From: Diplonema japonicum
Lineage: Eukaryota > Euglenozoa > Diplonemea > Diplonemida > Diplonemidae
DNA length: 64,000 nt
Direction: 5' to 3'
NCBI GenBank assembly: GCA_964019335.1
Contig: OZ025650.1
Location: 757,001 to 821,000, forward strand
Shown here: positions 1 to 9,936 of the stretch, piece after piece
How the letters are laid out: every line of letters begins with the position of its first letter
How positions within the stretch are numbered: the first letter of the stretch is position 1
Program-made: the position numbers and the translations under genes
Notes under the pieces: generated by a model
The model's input: only the letters and a program-made list of their open reading frames with translations
The model's database searches: none
Told to the model about the DNA's origin: nothing

Positions 1-89
1 AGGAGAGCATGCCCGAGGGCAACGGGTGGAGGTGTGACTCCGGGTTCGGACCTGGAAGCAACGACTGCTTTGTGAGATGCTGCAAATAA
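1..89 (+). CDS. Small Cys-rich protein, 3' end only
   Basis: Partial gene cut by the left edge of the window. Reading from base 3 gives about 28 codons ending in TAA at 87-89. The sequence closely matches the C-termini of the genes at 2918 and 3347: it shares MPEGNGWRCDSG and a terminal C-F-V-R-C-C-K. It is therefore a third member of this local tandem family, separated from the other two by the cysteine protease gene. Function unknown. Confidence 0.75.
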   Translation, partial: ESMPEGNGWRCDSGFGPGSNDCFVRCCK

Positions 90-249
90 GGTGACATTAG
101 GTCACTCCCTTCTCCAGACACACTTTTTTTTTTCCTTTTCGTTTTCTTTTTTTTCCTTTCTTTTTACACTATATACCATGTTTCTTCTTTTGTTCTTTTT
201 TTGATGATTTTCTTTTCTATCTGCAACCATCGAAAAGGTTTAAACGAAA

Positions 250-2636
250 ATGACAATGATGCGAACAATGCTGGCCCTGCTGCTGGCTGGCTCGACACAG
301 GCGATGCAATGGGCCTCCATCAACTGCCCATCTGGAAGCGGGAACTGCAACTACCGGAACACCGGCAGTGCGGATGAGGCGGTGAGCCTTTTCTTCCAGG
401 TGGAACTTGCATCTGGAGAGACGGAGGGGTCGTTCAGCTGCAGTGACGGACAGATGACGTACTGCAGCAGGAAGTGGTCAGCAGCGGACTCTGGGAGCGC
501 GGGGGGCTGCTATTTCCTCCTCCCTGCGGGGGGGCAATTCCAGTGCCAGACGCAGGGGACGATCCATTTCATCGGGGCGCATTCCGCCCCCCTCAGTGGC
601 TCGGTACTCTCGACAGAGCAGAAGCAGGTCCCTTGTTCCGGCGGCTCGTGCACCTTCACTAACACCGAGTCCGCTGACATGTGGGTGGCGCAGTCTTTCG
701 AGACTTCCGGGAGCTCCCGGAACACCTACGACTGCACTTACAACAACGCTGGGTCGACGATGACGCTGTGCAGCTACGCCGTGAACGGGACCGGAGGCTA
801 CTCCTGTGGATACATCCTCCCCGCAAAAGCATCGATGACCTGCCGTGCCCAAGGCAGCATAAGCATGCGCACCTCAGCCGCTTTGTCCTTTAAGCAGCCC
901 TACCTCGCCCCCAGCGCTGCTGTAGAGACCAAGTGGGACTGCCCCCTGGTGTCCTACCCGAAGCCCAACATGTGCGACTGTGCCTACACAAACAACCACA
1001 ACGACCAGGACCTCATCGTGATGGTGACCTCGTCCAGCACGGACAACGGCTACAACTCCTTCCACTGTGGGATTGGCGGCGCAAACGTCTGTGCTTGGGG
1101 GTCGAACCAGAATGACTATGGAAACAAAGGTGGTTGCTACTTCATCCTCCCCCCCAACACGGAGTTCAGCTGTCAGATGGAGTGGGGTGCCGCCTCCTTC
1201 TCCATCAGCACAGCCATCTCCACGAAGAGGTCTATCTTCGGTACCTCAAAGCAGGTACCTGACTGGAGAAAGAGGCCCGCCACCTCGGAAGAGCCTATCG
1301 ATCGCACCTACTCTCTTAACAAGCACCAGGAGATGTTCCAAAAGTGGAAGGCTCACCACAACAAGCAGTACGCAAACTCCGTTGAGGCAGCGCAGAGGTT
1401 CGAGAACTTCAGGAAGCACCTCAGCGCTTTTCTCAAAAAGAACAAGGCAACAGACATGCCCAACAGCCTTGCTGATTGGTCTAAGGCTGAATACGAGCTT
1501 CACTACAGGGACTGTGCCAGGACTACGCCCGAAGGTGCAGTACCGCCCCTTCCTAAAGAGCTCACCATCACGGATGAGGACATCAGGAGCCTTCCCGAAT
1601 CAATTGATTGGAGGACGAAGGGTGTCGTCACTCCTGTGAAGAACCAGGCACAGTGCGGGAGGTATGCATTGTTGACATTATAACACCCATTTACAGCTGC
1701 TGGTCGTTCAGCACCACCGGTGTGATTGAGGGTGCGTGGGCAATGGCGGGGAACTCCCTGCAGAGCCTTTCGGAGCAGGAGCTGGTGAGCTGTGAGAAGA
1801 ACTGCGATGGGTGCGACGGTGGGTGGCCGTACCTCGCCATCGAATATGTGAAACAGAACGGCGACGCTACTGAGGAGAGCTACCCATACGTATCTGGGCA
1901 GGGCAACGTCCCCCCGTGCACCGCAGGCCACACCATGGCTGACGTGAAGGTGACCGGCTACTACGCAGTGAACAACAGTGAGGACGCCATGGCAGCCGCC
2001 CTTGTTAAATACGGCCCTGTGTCCATCACGGTGGACGCGATGACGCAGCTGTGGTGGCCGTACACAGGGGGCATCATGACGGGGTGCTGCAACCACGCAC
2101 CTGACCACGCAGTGCTGCTGGTGGGGTACGGTGTGGACCAAGGAACCAAGTATTGGCTCATCAAGAACTCGTGGGGAGCAGACTGGGGTGAGGACGGGTA
2201 CATCAGGTTGGAGAGGGGCAGCAACCAGTGCGGGATCACTTCAGCGCCTACGCTGGCCTTCGTGCAGGGCGGACCCCCCATGCCGCAGCCCACGTGCCCT
2301 CCTGAAACCGTGGTCACTAATAACACCGACGGGACGCGCACCTGTGAGTGGAGAAACAACACTAAGGGCGTTATCATTCCTCCCCCGCAGTCCCTGAACG
2401 CTGACTGCAGCTACTGGCCTAAGGAGAACTCATTTAGCTACATCTGGGACGGGAGCGTGTCGCCCCCTGCGAACTACCCCTGCCCGCCCTCGTCAGAGCA
2501 CCAGGAGCAGGGCGCTGCTGAAAACTTCTGTGTTTTCTACAACGGTGCCAAGGGCCTCCACATCCCTACCACAGCCACTGTCGACTGCTCTAACCTCATT
2601 TCCCAAGGGAGATTCTCCTACACTTTCAGGCCGTAG
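250..2636 (+). CDS. Papain-family (C1A) cysteine protease with Cys-rich N- and C-terminal repeats
   Basis: Two exons, 250-1661 and 1697-2636, joined over a 35-nt intron (GTATGC...TTACAG) give 783 residues. Order: signal peptide (about 1-18), three Cys-rich repeats (about 25-320, each with CP, a central C and a GGC/GGY-C-x-F/I-L-P motif), an inhibitor I29 propeptide (about 355-425), the mature peptidase (about 447-690) and two more Cys-rich segments to the end. The active site is complete: Q468 and C472 in QCGSCWSF, H608 in PDHAVLLVGYG, N628 in IKNSWGADWGEDGY. The intron splits the Ser codon just before the catalytic Cys, so the spliced form is required for activity. It is probably secreted or lysosomal. 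The flanking repeats are unusual for the family, in which a plain proenzyme is about 330 residues. They may bind carbohydrate or protein, which is inference. Confidence 0.93.
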
Positions 2637-2834
2637 AGGTGATATTCAAAAAAGAATCTACTTTGTTGTGACCCAGAGTGCGCATTGTATACCTATCTAA
2701 CAACTGTTATTTCTTTTTCCGTTGTTCAAATTACTCCCACCCTCTTCCTTCCTTCACAAAGTGCAATGGCGGACCCAAGGTACTGCCGTGGTTTGTTTTG
2801 TTCTTCTTTTCAAAAAGATTTTTTTTATTCTTTC

Positions 2835-2854
2835 GCATTTTTTTCTTCTTCTAG
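2835..2854 (+). promoter_or_regulatory. Acceptor-like pyrimidine tract plus AG
   Basis: A T/C-rich run ends in CTAG at 2854, 63 nt before the ATG at 2918. No matching donor or upstream coding exon is seen. It fits a trans-splice acceptor, which is inference. Confidence 0.4.
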
Positions 2855-2917
2855 AAATAAAAGCCACCGAAGGAACTACACTATATTTTAAAAAAAAACA
2901 CACAAATTTAAAAAAAA

Positions 2918-3160
2918 ATGGGCCGCACCCACAACTGTACTACTGTCAGCCACTCCATCGGAAACAAACAGGGCCACACCCATGTTAGCTGCCCGCGTGG
3001 GTACGAGATGACCAGCGGTGGCATGATCAACTACAACAGAAGGTTCAACAAACACTCTATCTTCGAGGAGAGCATGCCTGAAGGCAACGGCTGGAGGTGT
3101 GACAGCGGCATCGGCAGGGGGCACAACCGCTGCTACGTGAGGTGCTGCAGGCAGAGGTGA
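2918..3160 (+). CDS. Small Cys-rich protein, family member 2
   Basis: 80 residues; the ATG follows an A-run directly, as at most starts in this window. There is no hydrophobic signal peptide. Visible motifs are C-P-R-G-x-x-M-T-S-G-G-M in the middle, NGWRCDSG near residue 65, and C-Y-V-R-C-C at the end, giving six Cys. It is paralogous to the gene at 3347 and the fragment at 1-89. The conserved Cys, Gly and Trp suggest a small disulphide- or metal-stabilised fold, but I do not recognise the family. Confidence 0.75.
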   Translation: MGRTHNCTTVSHSIGNKQGHTHVSCPRGYEMTSGGMINYNRRFNKHSIFEESMPEGNGWRCDSGIGRGHNRCYVRCCRQR

Positions 3161-3346
3161 TAAAAAGAAGTATTAAAAAAACCCTCCCTTTTTTTTTCGA
3201 TTTTCTTTTTTTTTTTGTTCCCCCTTTTTACACAAATAAACAAAATATGAATTGATACTTTTTTATTTATTTTTTTTTTTTTTCGCAAGAAAAAAAAAAA
3301 AAAAAAAAAAGTCTACACTAAAAAAAAAACCTAAACAAAAAAAAAA

Positions 3347-3610
3347 ATGGTCACCGTTACCGGCCGCAACCCGATCGCCAGCTCCGCTCACTGCAAGACG
3401 TACTCTCAGTACGAGGGCAGGGCTAACCGCGTCACGTACCTGAACTGTCCCAGCGGCACACACATGACTGGTGGTGGTATGAAGAATCATGTGAGGCACT
3501 TCAACAAACTGTCCGGCTTCGAGGACTCCGCCCCGCATGGAAACGGGTGGAGGTGCGACAGTGGGTTTGGGCCTGGCAAGAACCACTGTTACGTCAGATG
3601 CTGCAAATAA
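3347..3610 (+). CDS. Small Cys-rich protein, family member 3
   Basis: 87 residues, starting with ATG right after a poly-A run. It shares with its neighbour the CPSGTHMTGGGM segment, the RHFNK segment, NGWRCDSG and the C-Y-V-R-C-C-K terminus, while the first 25 residues differ. The copies in the family are diverged rather than recent duplicates. No signal peptide and no recognised domain. Function unknown. Confidence 0.75.
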   Translation: MVTVTGRNPIASSAHCKTYSQYEGRANRVTYLNCPSGTHMTGGGMKNHVRHFNKLSGFEDSAPHGNGWRCDSGFGPGKNHCYVRCCK

Positions 3611-3840
3611 GGTGGACATTGTGAACCGAAGGAGGATTTTCTGGAGACTTTTTTTTTTTTTTTTTGAACCTTTTTTCTTTTTTTTCTTTTTCTTTTTACA
3701 CAATTGAGAAGAAAAAAAAACAACGACACATCCCCTTACAAACATATGAAAATTTTTGTTCGCTGCTTCATGATTTGTTTAAAATATCTTTCAGGAGAGG
3801 GGAAGAAGAGGGGGGGGGGAGAAACAAACGGAACAAAAAA

Positions 3841-5563
3841 ATGTATGTTCAAAAGATGCCGGGTCAGCAATGGCAGCAAAGAGATGTATGTGTTCAAAAT
3901 AATATTAAAAAAAAAAAAACCACAGAGTCCCAACCAAGGGGGTCTATACCGAAAGGAAAGTATGGAGTACGGGCATGGGAACAATCAGGGGTTTGTCAGC
4001 GGAAACCCGGCAAAAAGCAGGCCAAGCCCTGTGAGGGGGCAGAGCCCGCAAGATATCGGGCCGCCAATTGCAACATTTCCAAACCAACCACAAGTGAGGA
4101 GAAACACGCCGGGAGGAGTGAGAAGAACAAGTGCGGACCGCAGAGGGAACTCTCCCTCTACGCAGCACCATGACCAAATTGACGAGTGGCTGTGTCCGCA
4201 CTGCAGAAAGAAGAACCCGAGGAGGACGGACAATGCAAGCTGTCATTACTGCCATCGTCCAAGACCCATGAACTCGGTGAATTCACAATGGCAGGGCACA
4301 CCGACAACAGCAATGGGGAAAATGGGAACCCCTGAGAGACGACACCCGCCAAGCACCACCACAGCACCAGTTGACGATGAAAAGACAAAAGCAGCAGCGC
4401 AAGCTACACAAGAGAAACAACAAGAACTCGACAAAATCCTCGCGGTTCTCATCAAACAGCACATTGCGGAGCCAGACTATGCGGCGCTCGGCCCGCACCA
4501 CGAGGAAAAGAACATCATCCAAATCATGAAGCAAATCGAGAAGGCGTTCTGGATGTACCTTGACGACTACGCCACCAACCCGGCTTACCCGAAAGCGCAT
4601 AAATTTGAGAAGGGTTTGCTGAAGGAGTTCACGTACGAGGTGCTGAAAAAACTGCCCAACTTGTGCGGGTTGCTGTCCGTGGTGCCAAGGGGTGGCCTCG
4701 ACTGCGAGAAAGGCGAGATTAACGTGAAATCCGTCGCCGGTAGCTTTTTCAAAACACTCTGTGAGTATAAAATGACAGAACCTGTTGCAGGCGGTGTTCT
4801 CGTCACGCCAGACCTCAAGAAAATGCTGCTCGTGAAGAACAAGCTCTGTGGGAACATCTGGACGCTCCCCAAGGGCAAGGTCACAAAGGATGACATCGAA
4901 GCAGCTGCCATCCACCACACATTCGACCAGACAGGGATCTCAATTGCCCCGCAAATTTCAAAATCCAAAAAGGTTACAATTACAATCGACCGTGGGAACG
5001 TCAAACAGCAGCAGACCCTGTTTATCGTGCTTGTCGATGAAATGGAGTTTCCTGGCAAAGACGCCGCGTGGAAGCCACTGTCAGTCCTCCCGCATGTGGA
5101 GAACATCCATCTGAAGCAGCCTGCTTTGAACAAAAAGCCGACGCAAGAATTCGAGAATGTGTCGATTTTCCTGAAAAGGCTTGCAGATCCACTGGGCCAG
5201 ATGGTGCAGAATTTGGTAATTTTTTTTTTTTTTTTTTTTCCGTCGTAACTTTTTTTTTTTTTCTCTTACAGAAAGCCGGTCGTGCACCTGAAGGTCCTGC
5301 CGTGGAGCTGACGGAAACTCCTACCCCGGTGCTCCATTATATGCAGCAGCGGGAAAAAATGTTGCAGTCGCATCAGTTTGGGGAAAGGTATGGGAGGGGA
5401 GCAAAAAAAAAAAAAAAAAAAAAAAAACAGATGGAAGAGGTTGACAAGTAAAGCCCCCACAGTATCAACCAGCGATCATCTATTTGTTAACAAGCGAAAT
5501 GCTGTGAAAACAAAGCTCTTCGCGGAGCTTGCGAAAATTAACCTAGTCGGTGTGGATGCGTGA
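3841..5563 (+). CDS. Dcp2-like Nudix protein with RanBP2-type zinc finger; catalytic residues degenerate
   Basis: Four exons fit the reading frames: 3841-3885, 3926-5215, 5272-5387 and 5431-5563, giving 527 residues. ATG 3856 in the same frame is an alternative start. A RanBP2-like zinc finger sits at residues 103-126 (W-L-C105-P-H-C108 ... C121-H-Y-C124). A Dcp2 N-terminal regulatory region follows (IEKAFWMYLDDY), then a Nudix fold (GGVLVTPDLKKMLLVKN, WTLPKGKV). Dcp2 removes the mRNA 5' cap and needs the Nudix box REx2EExG. Here that box reads H345-H-T-F-D-Q-T-G352, so the metal-binding glutamates are replaced by D and Q. The overall order is that of Dcp2, but catalysis looks impaired or lost. 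It may be a regulatory or RNA-binding paralogue. Low-complexity linkers surround the zinc finger. Confidence 0.8.
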
Positions 5564-6059
5564 TTTATACAAAAAAAAATGACGACAAGAAGGAGAAAAA
5601 AGTGATTTTATTTTATTTATTTTATTTTTATTTTTTATTCCTTGAAGGGGGGGACTGGGGGGAACAGGTGGGTAGTAGGTGCGAGAGTGAGAGAGAGAAC
5701 ATCGATGAGGAAAGAAAAAAAAAAGAAAAAAAAAGAAAGACTATTGCATTTTTTTTTTTCCTTCACCTCGTGCGCTTCACTTTATTTAACACAAACAAAA
5801 GCCTTCTCTACCTCTTCTTTTTCTTTTTCTTTTTTTTTCCTTCATCCCCCCCCTTTTTTTTTCCTTCACCTGCCCTACCTGTTACATTCTTTCTTTCTTT
5901 TCCTCCCCTCTTTATCTCTTTCTGTTTTTTGTTTTTGTTTTTTTTTTTTTCTTCATTTTTATAGAGGATTTTAAATACAACTGTTAACAAAATGTTTTTT
6001 TTTTCCTTTTTGTTTTAAAGGAAACGGGGTATTTTAAAAAAAAAAAAGAGAGAGAGAAA
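5564..6059 (+). other. Non-coding, T-rich low complexity
   Basis: Short T, C and A runs with no supported ORF. It holds the 3' UTR of the Dcp2-like gene and the pyrimidine-rich leader of the next gene. Nothing else is seen. Confidence 0.7.
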
Positions 6060-8096
6060 ATGGAAGAAATCAGTCTGTGGGACTGTGTAGTGACGAGTTC
6101 GAAAGAAGCGAAGGCAGTGAAGAACATTCTGGAAGGTAAAAAGTTAATCGACAAAGCAGTCCAGTTGGTGGAAAAGCCGTCTGGAGGGGTCGCGTTTCCG
6201 TTGGTAAAGGGAAAGGAAGCCGAAACAAAAGCACTGGAAGGTGTTGTGATACAGCAACTCAGAGTCAAGGTGAAACAACGGCCTGTCCCCCCACCCCAAC
6301 CGATTGCTTCGCAAGCACCAGTTTATAACGAACTCCCTGGTGACAGCTTTTTTGGAGTAGACGAAATCGAAAAAATCACTCTCTCATCTGAACCCGAAAC
6401 CGCATGTCTGCAACTAGAAAAAATCGTCAAAAAAGGCGTCCCGGTTCTTATGGAAAACCTCCCTGTTGGAAGCTGCCTCGAAAAATGGACGGTGGATTTT
6501 TTAAAAGGGATAGACAGAACCGTGAACGCGCAGGTCTGCAGGGGAGAGAAGGTCGATCTGGCAGGGCACCGCACCAAGAACACAAAAGGGAACTTTACAT
6601 TCCACCCGATGAAGTTCTCGGAGCTAGTAGAACGGTGTTCAAATCCCGGGTCCGTTCCCTTTTTACACCAACCAGACGAGAGGTATTACCTGAGGAGTGT
6701 TGTGGAAGGGAGGATGACGAAGCCTTCTCACTTCCCTGACATTTTCCCTGAAATCGGAGACGACTTTGATATAAGTGCCTTGGCAAGGCTCATGGAGCCT
6801 ACCTGCGGGTATCACTCTAGCGCCCTTCGCGTCACAGCTCCGTGCACTCAGCTGTGGACGCACTACGACACACTCCCAAACCTTTTGACGCAAGTTCTTG
6901 GGGAAAAGACGTGTACCCTGCACCCTCCAGCCTGCGATGGCGACCTTTATGTGGAGGGCACCTCTTCAAGAGTTAATGACCTCGTTGACCCTAGCCCTGA
7001 GCTTTACCCGAATGCCGTAAAAGCCCAAAGTCATGCACTCACCATAAAGCTTTGCAAGGGCCAGACCTTGTTCATCCCCCCACTGTGGTTCCACCACACC
7101 ATGTCGGCGGAGGGCATTAGCGTCGCTGTGAACGTCTTCTTCGAACGCAAAACGGTAAAAAAGTTCTACCAACCGAAAGATCTCTACGGGAACAAAGACC
7201 TTCCTTTAGGGTTGAAGCTCGTTGAGAAGGGAGAGAAGCTCATCTCGGACATGGAAAGCTTGCCGCAACCTTATAAGGCATTTTATGCACGGAAGCTGAT
7301 ACAGGTCATCGAGAAGAAAACGTTTTGTGTCCATCGTGAAAGATATGCAGGCGAGAAGAAGGTTGCTGTTGTAACCGGAGGGACGGGGGTCATCGGGAAG
7401 GAGATCGTTAAAGGACTTCTTGCTAAAAACATGCATGTTGTTGTGATATCAAGAAGGGCTGAGGCAGAAGTCGAACAGGGGGCCGTTGTAAGGGTAGCGG
7501 ACTTGAGCAACATGGGGAGCATTGAGGCTTGTGTCGAGAACTTGCTGTATGAGTTTAATGGGAATATCGAGGTCCTGGTGAACAATGCAGCGGTTGTTGG
7601 AAAGGAGAAAATCATGACCGGTGAAGGGCTCGAACTGCAGTTCGCGGTAAACGTAGCGTCCTACTACAAATTTATCAGAGGCCTTTCTAAAGGCAATGTG
7701 AAGAATATTGTGAATGTGGCCTCAAACTGGGCAGGGGGGCACGACCCCAATGACCCATTCTTCGCTACCCGAAAGTACACTCCTTCAGCAGCCTACCGTG
7801 CGTCTAAGCAAGCCAATCGGATCCTAACACACGCTCTTGCACCCTTGCTCACCCCAACCATTATCAACGCGTGCCATCCTGGCGTCGTTTGTGACACCGC
7901 TGTCTCCAACTCCCTCAACCTGAAGTCCGGTTCCCACACCCCCGCAGAAGCTGCCGCCGTGCCTTTGTACCTCGCGACATCCCCGCCTTCCTTCACTGGA
8001 AAATATCTTGCGGGTGGGATCGATGTCCCTCCTGTCGAGGACCTTGAATGGACCGATCTGGAGCAACCGCTTTTAGACCTTTTGGAAGGGTATTGA
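6060..8096 (+). CDS. TYW5: TYW5-type JmjC tRNA wybutosine hydroxylase fused to a short-chain dehydrogenase
   Basis: One 678-residue exon, ATG in an A-rich context. Residues about 1-75 look like the small N-terminal (D1) domain of Trm5/TYW2 tRNA-modifying enzymes (weak call). Residues about 95-420 are a JmjC/cupin domain closely like TYW5, the Fe(II)/2-oxoglutarate enzyme that hydroxylates wybutosine at position 37 of tRNA-Phe. Seen: H267-Y-D269, NLLTQVLGEK, LFIPPLWFH345, then the TYW5-like tail LYGNKD and YKAFYARK. Residues about 433-678 are a short-chain dehydrogenase: TGGTGVIG nucleotide-binding loop, NNAA, VASN, and catalytic Y579xxxK583. TYW5 alone is about 315 residues, so the dehydrogenase is an extra module. 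It could act on the same nucleoside or just share expression. Both active sites look intact. Confidence 0.85.
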   Translation: MEEISLWDCVVTSSKEAKAVKNILEGKKLIDKAVQLVEKPSGGVAFPLVKGKEAETKALEGVVIQQLRVKVKQRPVPPPQPIASQAPVYNELPGDSFFGVDEIEKITLSSEPETACLQLEKIVKKGVPVLMENLPVGSCLEKWTVDFLKGIDRTVNAQVCRGEKVDLAGHRTKNTKGNFTFHPMKFSELVERCSNPGSVPFLHQPDERYYLRSVVEGRMTKPSHFPDIFPEIGDDFDISALARLMEPTCGYHSSALRVTAPCTQLWTHYDTLPNLLTQVLGEKTCTLHPPACDGDLYVEGTSSRVNDLVDPSPELYPNAVKAQSHALTIKLCKGQTLFIPPLWFHHTMSAEGISVAVNVFFERKTVKKFYQPKDLYGNKDLPLGLKLVEKGEKLISDMESLPQPYKAFYARKLIQVIEKKTFCVHRERYAGEKKVAVVTGGTGVIGKEIVKGLLAKNMHVVVISRRAEAEVEQGAVVRVADLSNMGSIEACVENLLYEFNGNIEVLVNNAAVVGKEKIMTGEGLELQFAVNVASYYKFIRGLSKGNVKNIVNVASNWAGGHDPNDPFFATRKYTPSAAYRASKQANRILTHALAPLLTPTIINACHPGVVCDTAVSNSLNLKSGSHTPAEAAAVPLYLATSPPSFTGKYLAGGIDVPPVEDLEWTDLEQPLLDLLEGY

Positions 8097-8160
8097 TCAT
8101 CCTTTCCCCCCTTTTTTTCTCGAAATTTTATTCCCCCCCTCCAAAAAAAACAATTCTCAA

Positions 8161-8182
8161 TTTTTTTCTCTTCTTTCTTTAG
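8161..8182 (+). promoter_or_regulatory. Acceptor-like pyrimidine tract plus AG
   Basis: A run of T and C ends in TTTAG at 8182, ten bases before the ATG at 8192. There is no coding exon upstream to join, so a trans-splice site is likelier than a cis one (inference). Confidence 0.45.
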
Positions 8183-8191
8183 TCAGGAAGT

Positions 8192-8584
8192 ATGAGAAAG
8201 GGACAGGTTCTGAATGGCTGGTCCTCGCGAACACCGTTGGGGTTGTGGGAGATCGTCAAAAGCCACAAGCGACATGAAGAGAATCTGATGCAGATAAAAA
8301 AACGCAATCCGGTGTATTGCGCAAAGCCGAAGCTGCAGGATGTAAACACAAGCGGCAAACAAAAAAGTGGAAAACGCTCGAACTCAAAAAAACACACCTT
8401 CCCTGGGATCAAACTGGAGCTGAACAAGAGTGCTTTTCGGGTTCGGTACGAGATGCAGGACGAGGAGTATGCTGTGTATAAGAATTTTGTAACGTTGCTA
8501 ACGGAGCTCCCGGAGGGGGACATCGTGCGTGTGGCGGAAGCGGCCATAAACGCGTTCAGTAAGATGTCCACATCTTGCGAATGA
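8192..8584 (+). CDS. Small basic protein, unknown
   Basis: 130 residues, single exon, ATG ten bases after an acceptor-like AG. It is Lys/Arg-rich with a low-complexity KQKSGKRSNSKK stretch in the middle and a C-terminal helical part (VTLLTELPEGDIVRVAEAA). No signal peptide, no membrane segment, and I recognise no domain. Its place in the one-strand array with its own leader supports it as a real gene. Confidence 0.6.
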   Translation: MRKGQVLNGWSSRTPLGLWEIVKSHKRHEENLMQIKKRNPVYCAKPKLQDVNTSGKQKSGKRSNSKKHTFPGIKLELNKSAFRVRYEMQDEEYAVYKNFVTLLTELPEGDIVRVAEAAINAFSKMSTSCE

Positions 8585-8719
8585 TGCACAATGCCAAGGT
8601 GGTTGTGGTTTTTTTAAAAGAATATCTCAGAAGATGCGCTTCCGTACATCTCTTGTTTTTTTTTTCCTTCTTCTTCTTCTTTTCTTTTTTTTTTTCCCCC
8701 TCCTCTTTTCCTTTTTTAA

Positions 8720-8739
8720 CAAATGTGCTACCACAACAG
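8720..8739 (+). promoter_or_regulatory. Acceptor-like site upstream of the CobW-type gene
   Basis: About 80 nt of T/C-rich sequence ends in CCACAACAG at 8739, 36 nt before the ATG at 8776. It looks exactly like the 3' splice sites of introns in this window but has no donor in a coding exon upstream. Confidence 0.5.
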
Positions 8740-8775
8740 GTACACTCAAGAAAAAGAAAAAAAAAACCCATAAAA

Positions 8776-9936
8776 ATGCCTGATACAGAAACGCGAACCC
8801 CTGTTCGTGTCATCACCGGGTTCCTCGGCTCGGGGAAAACAACCCTCTTGAACTATATCCTGTCGGAGCCCCACAACCTAGGTAGAATAGGAGTGATCGA
8901 GAATGAGTACGGAGAAGAAGGTGTTGACGGTAAGATCTTAGCAGTGAAACACGATGAACGCACAATCATAGAAGTGAGCAATGGGTGTCTGTGCTGCACT
9001 GTCAGAGGTGATTTGAAGGAGGCTATTCTGGACATGCTAGGGCAAACCCCACCGGTGGAGAGCATCATCGTGGAGACGAGCGGGGTTGCGGACCCGGCCC
9101 CTGTTGTGCAGACTTTTTTGGGAGACGATGACATTGCGGGGAAGTGTGTTTTGAAAGGTGTGATCACATTGGTTGACGCGAAACATGTTATTTCGCATTT
9201 GGACACCGACCCGCAGGTAGGAGCGCAGATAGCATCTGCAGACGTGATACTTTTAAACAAATCGGATTTGGTTACGAACAGCTGGCTGCAGAGGGTGGAG
9301 TCCATGGTGAAGGCGATCAACAGCCACCCGGACATCATAAGGTGCATTAAAGGGAAAGTCGATTTGAGTACTCTTCTTTCAACCACGTGGTTCGGGAAGG
9401 AGATTCCCGAGAAAACCACCGACGATAAGAAACCAAACAAACACGGCATCGCTGTCACCACCATCACCGTCCCCGGCGCGCTTTCCCTGGGCGATCTTGA
9501 GCTTTTCCTCTCCCGTTTGACTTCGGAAAAATCTGCTGATCTTTATCGTTACAAAGGCGTGCTTCCTATCAAAGGCCACGAGCAGCAACGCTACATCTTC
9601 CAAGGTGTTCATGGTATCTTCGGTGGGGAGATCGTTCCCGGCGGCTGGCCGTCTGACACCCCCCTCACCGCCAAGATGGTCTTCATAGGGAAAAACCTTG
9701 ACAAGGCAGAGCTTCAAAAAGGCTTGGAATCCTGTGTAGCGAAAGATCTTAGGTTTAAAACAGGCGACCTCGTGCAATGCTCAACCCCTGTAGGGTGGCA
9801 GGACGGCGCTATCCTTGATACATGGAACGCGGGGTGTCCTTACCTAATCGAAGTTATCTCCGGGATACCGAACATACCTGGAAGGAGGCTGTTTGCACCC
9901 GCCGATACAGAGTCTTTTGTGAAGTCAAGGGGGTGA
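8776..9936 (+). CDS. CobW/COG0523-family metal-chaperone GTPase
   Basis: 386 residues. The ATG at 8776 is chosen because the open frame upstream is T-rich leader and the G-domain begins right after. Seen: Walker A G15-FLGSGKT22, the family signature C71-L-C-C74 for metal binding, TSGVADP, NKSD as guanine-specificity motif, and the C-terminal CobW_C region with KG.LPIKGHEQQRYIFQGVH. Members of this family insert or deliver metals (zinc to methionine aminopeptidase in the ZNG1 branch, cobalt in CobW). Which metal this protein handles cannot be read from the sequence. Length is normal for the family, and no targeting peptide is obvious. Confidence 0.92.
   Translation: MPDTETRTPVRVITGFLGSGKTTLLNYILSEPHNLGRIGVIENEYGEEGVDGKILAVKHDERTIIEVSNGCLCCTVRGDLKEAILDMLGQTPPVESIIVETSGVADPAPVVQTFLGDDDIAGKCVLKGVITLVDAKHVISHLDTDPQVGAQIASADVILLNKSDLVTNSWLQRVESMVKAINSHPDIIRCIKGKVDLSTLLSTTWFGKEIPEKTTDDKKPNKHGIAVTTITVPGALSLGDLELFLSRLTSEKSADLYRYKGVLPIKGHEQQRYIFQGVHGIFGGEIVPGGWPSDTPLTAKMVFIGKNLDKAELQKGLESCVAKDLRFKTGDLVQCSTPVGWQDGAILDTWNAGCPYLIEVISGIPNIPGRRLFAPADTESFVKSRG

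Noticed and set aside
5808-5990. ORFs of Phe/Leu/Ser or Lys/Glu in T- or A-runs (also 32444-33004, 38769-39023, 62009-62281)
   Set aside because: Composition is purely that of low-complexity DNA. There is no domain and no conservation between copies.
8575-8775. N-terminal extension of the CobW-type gene
   Set aside because: The first codon would be TTG and the extension is the translated pyrimidine tract. ATG 8776 lies directly before the G domain.
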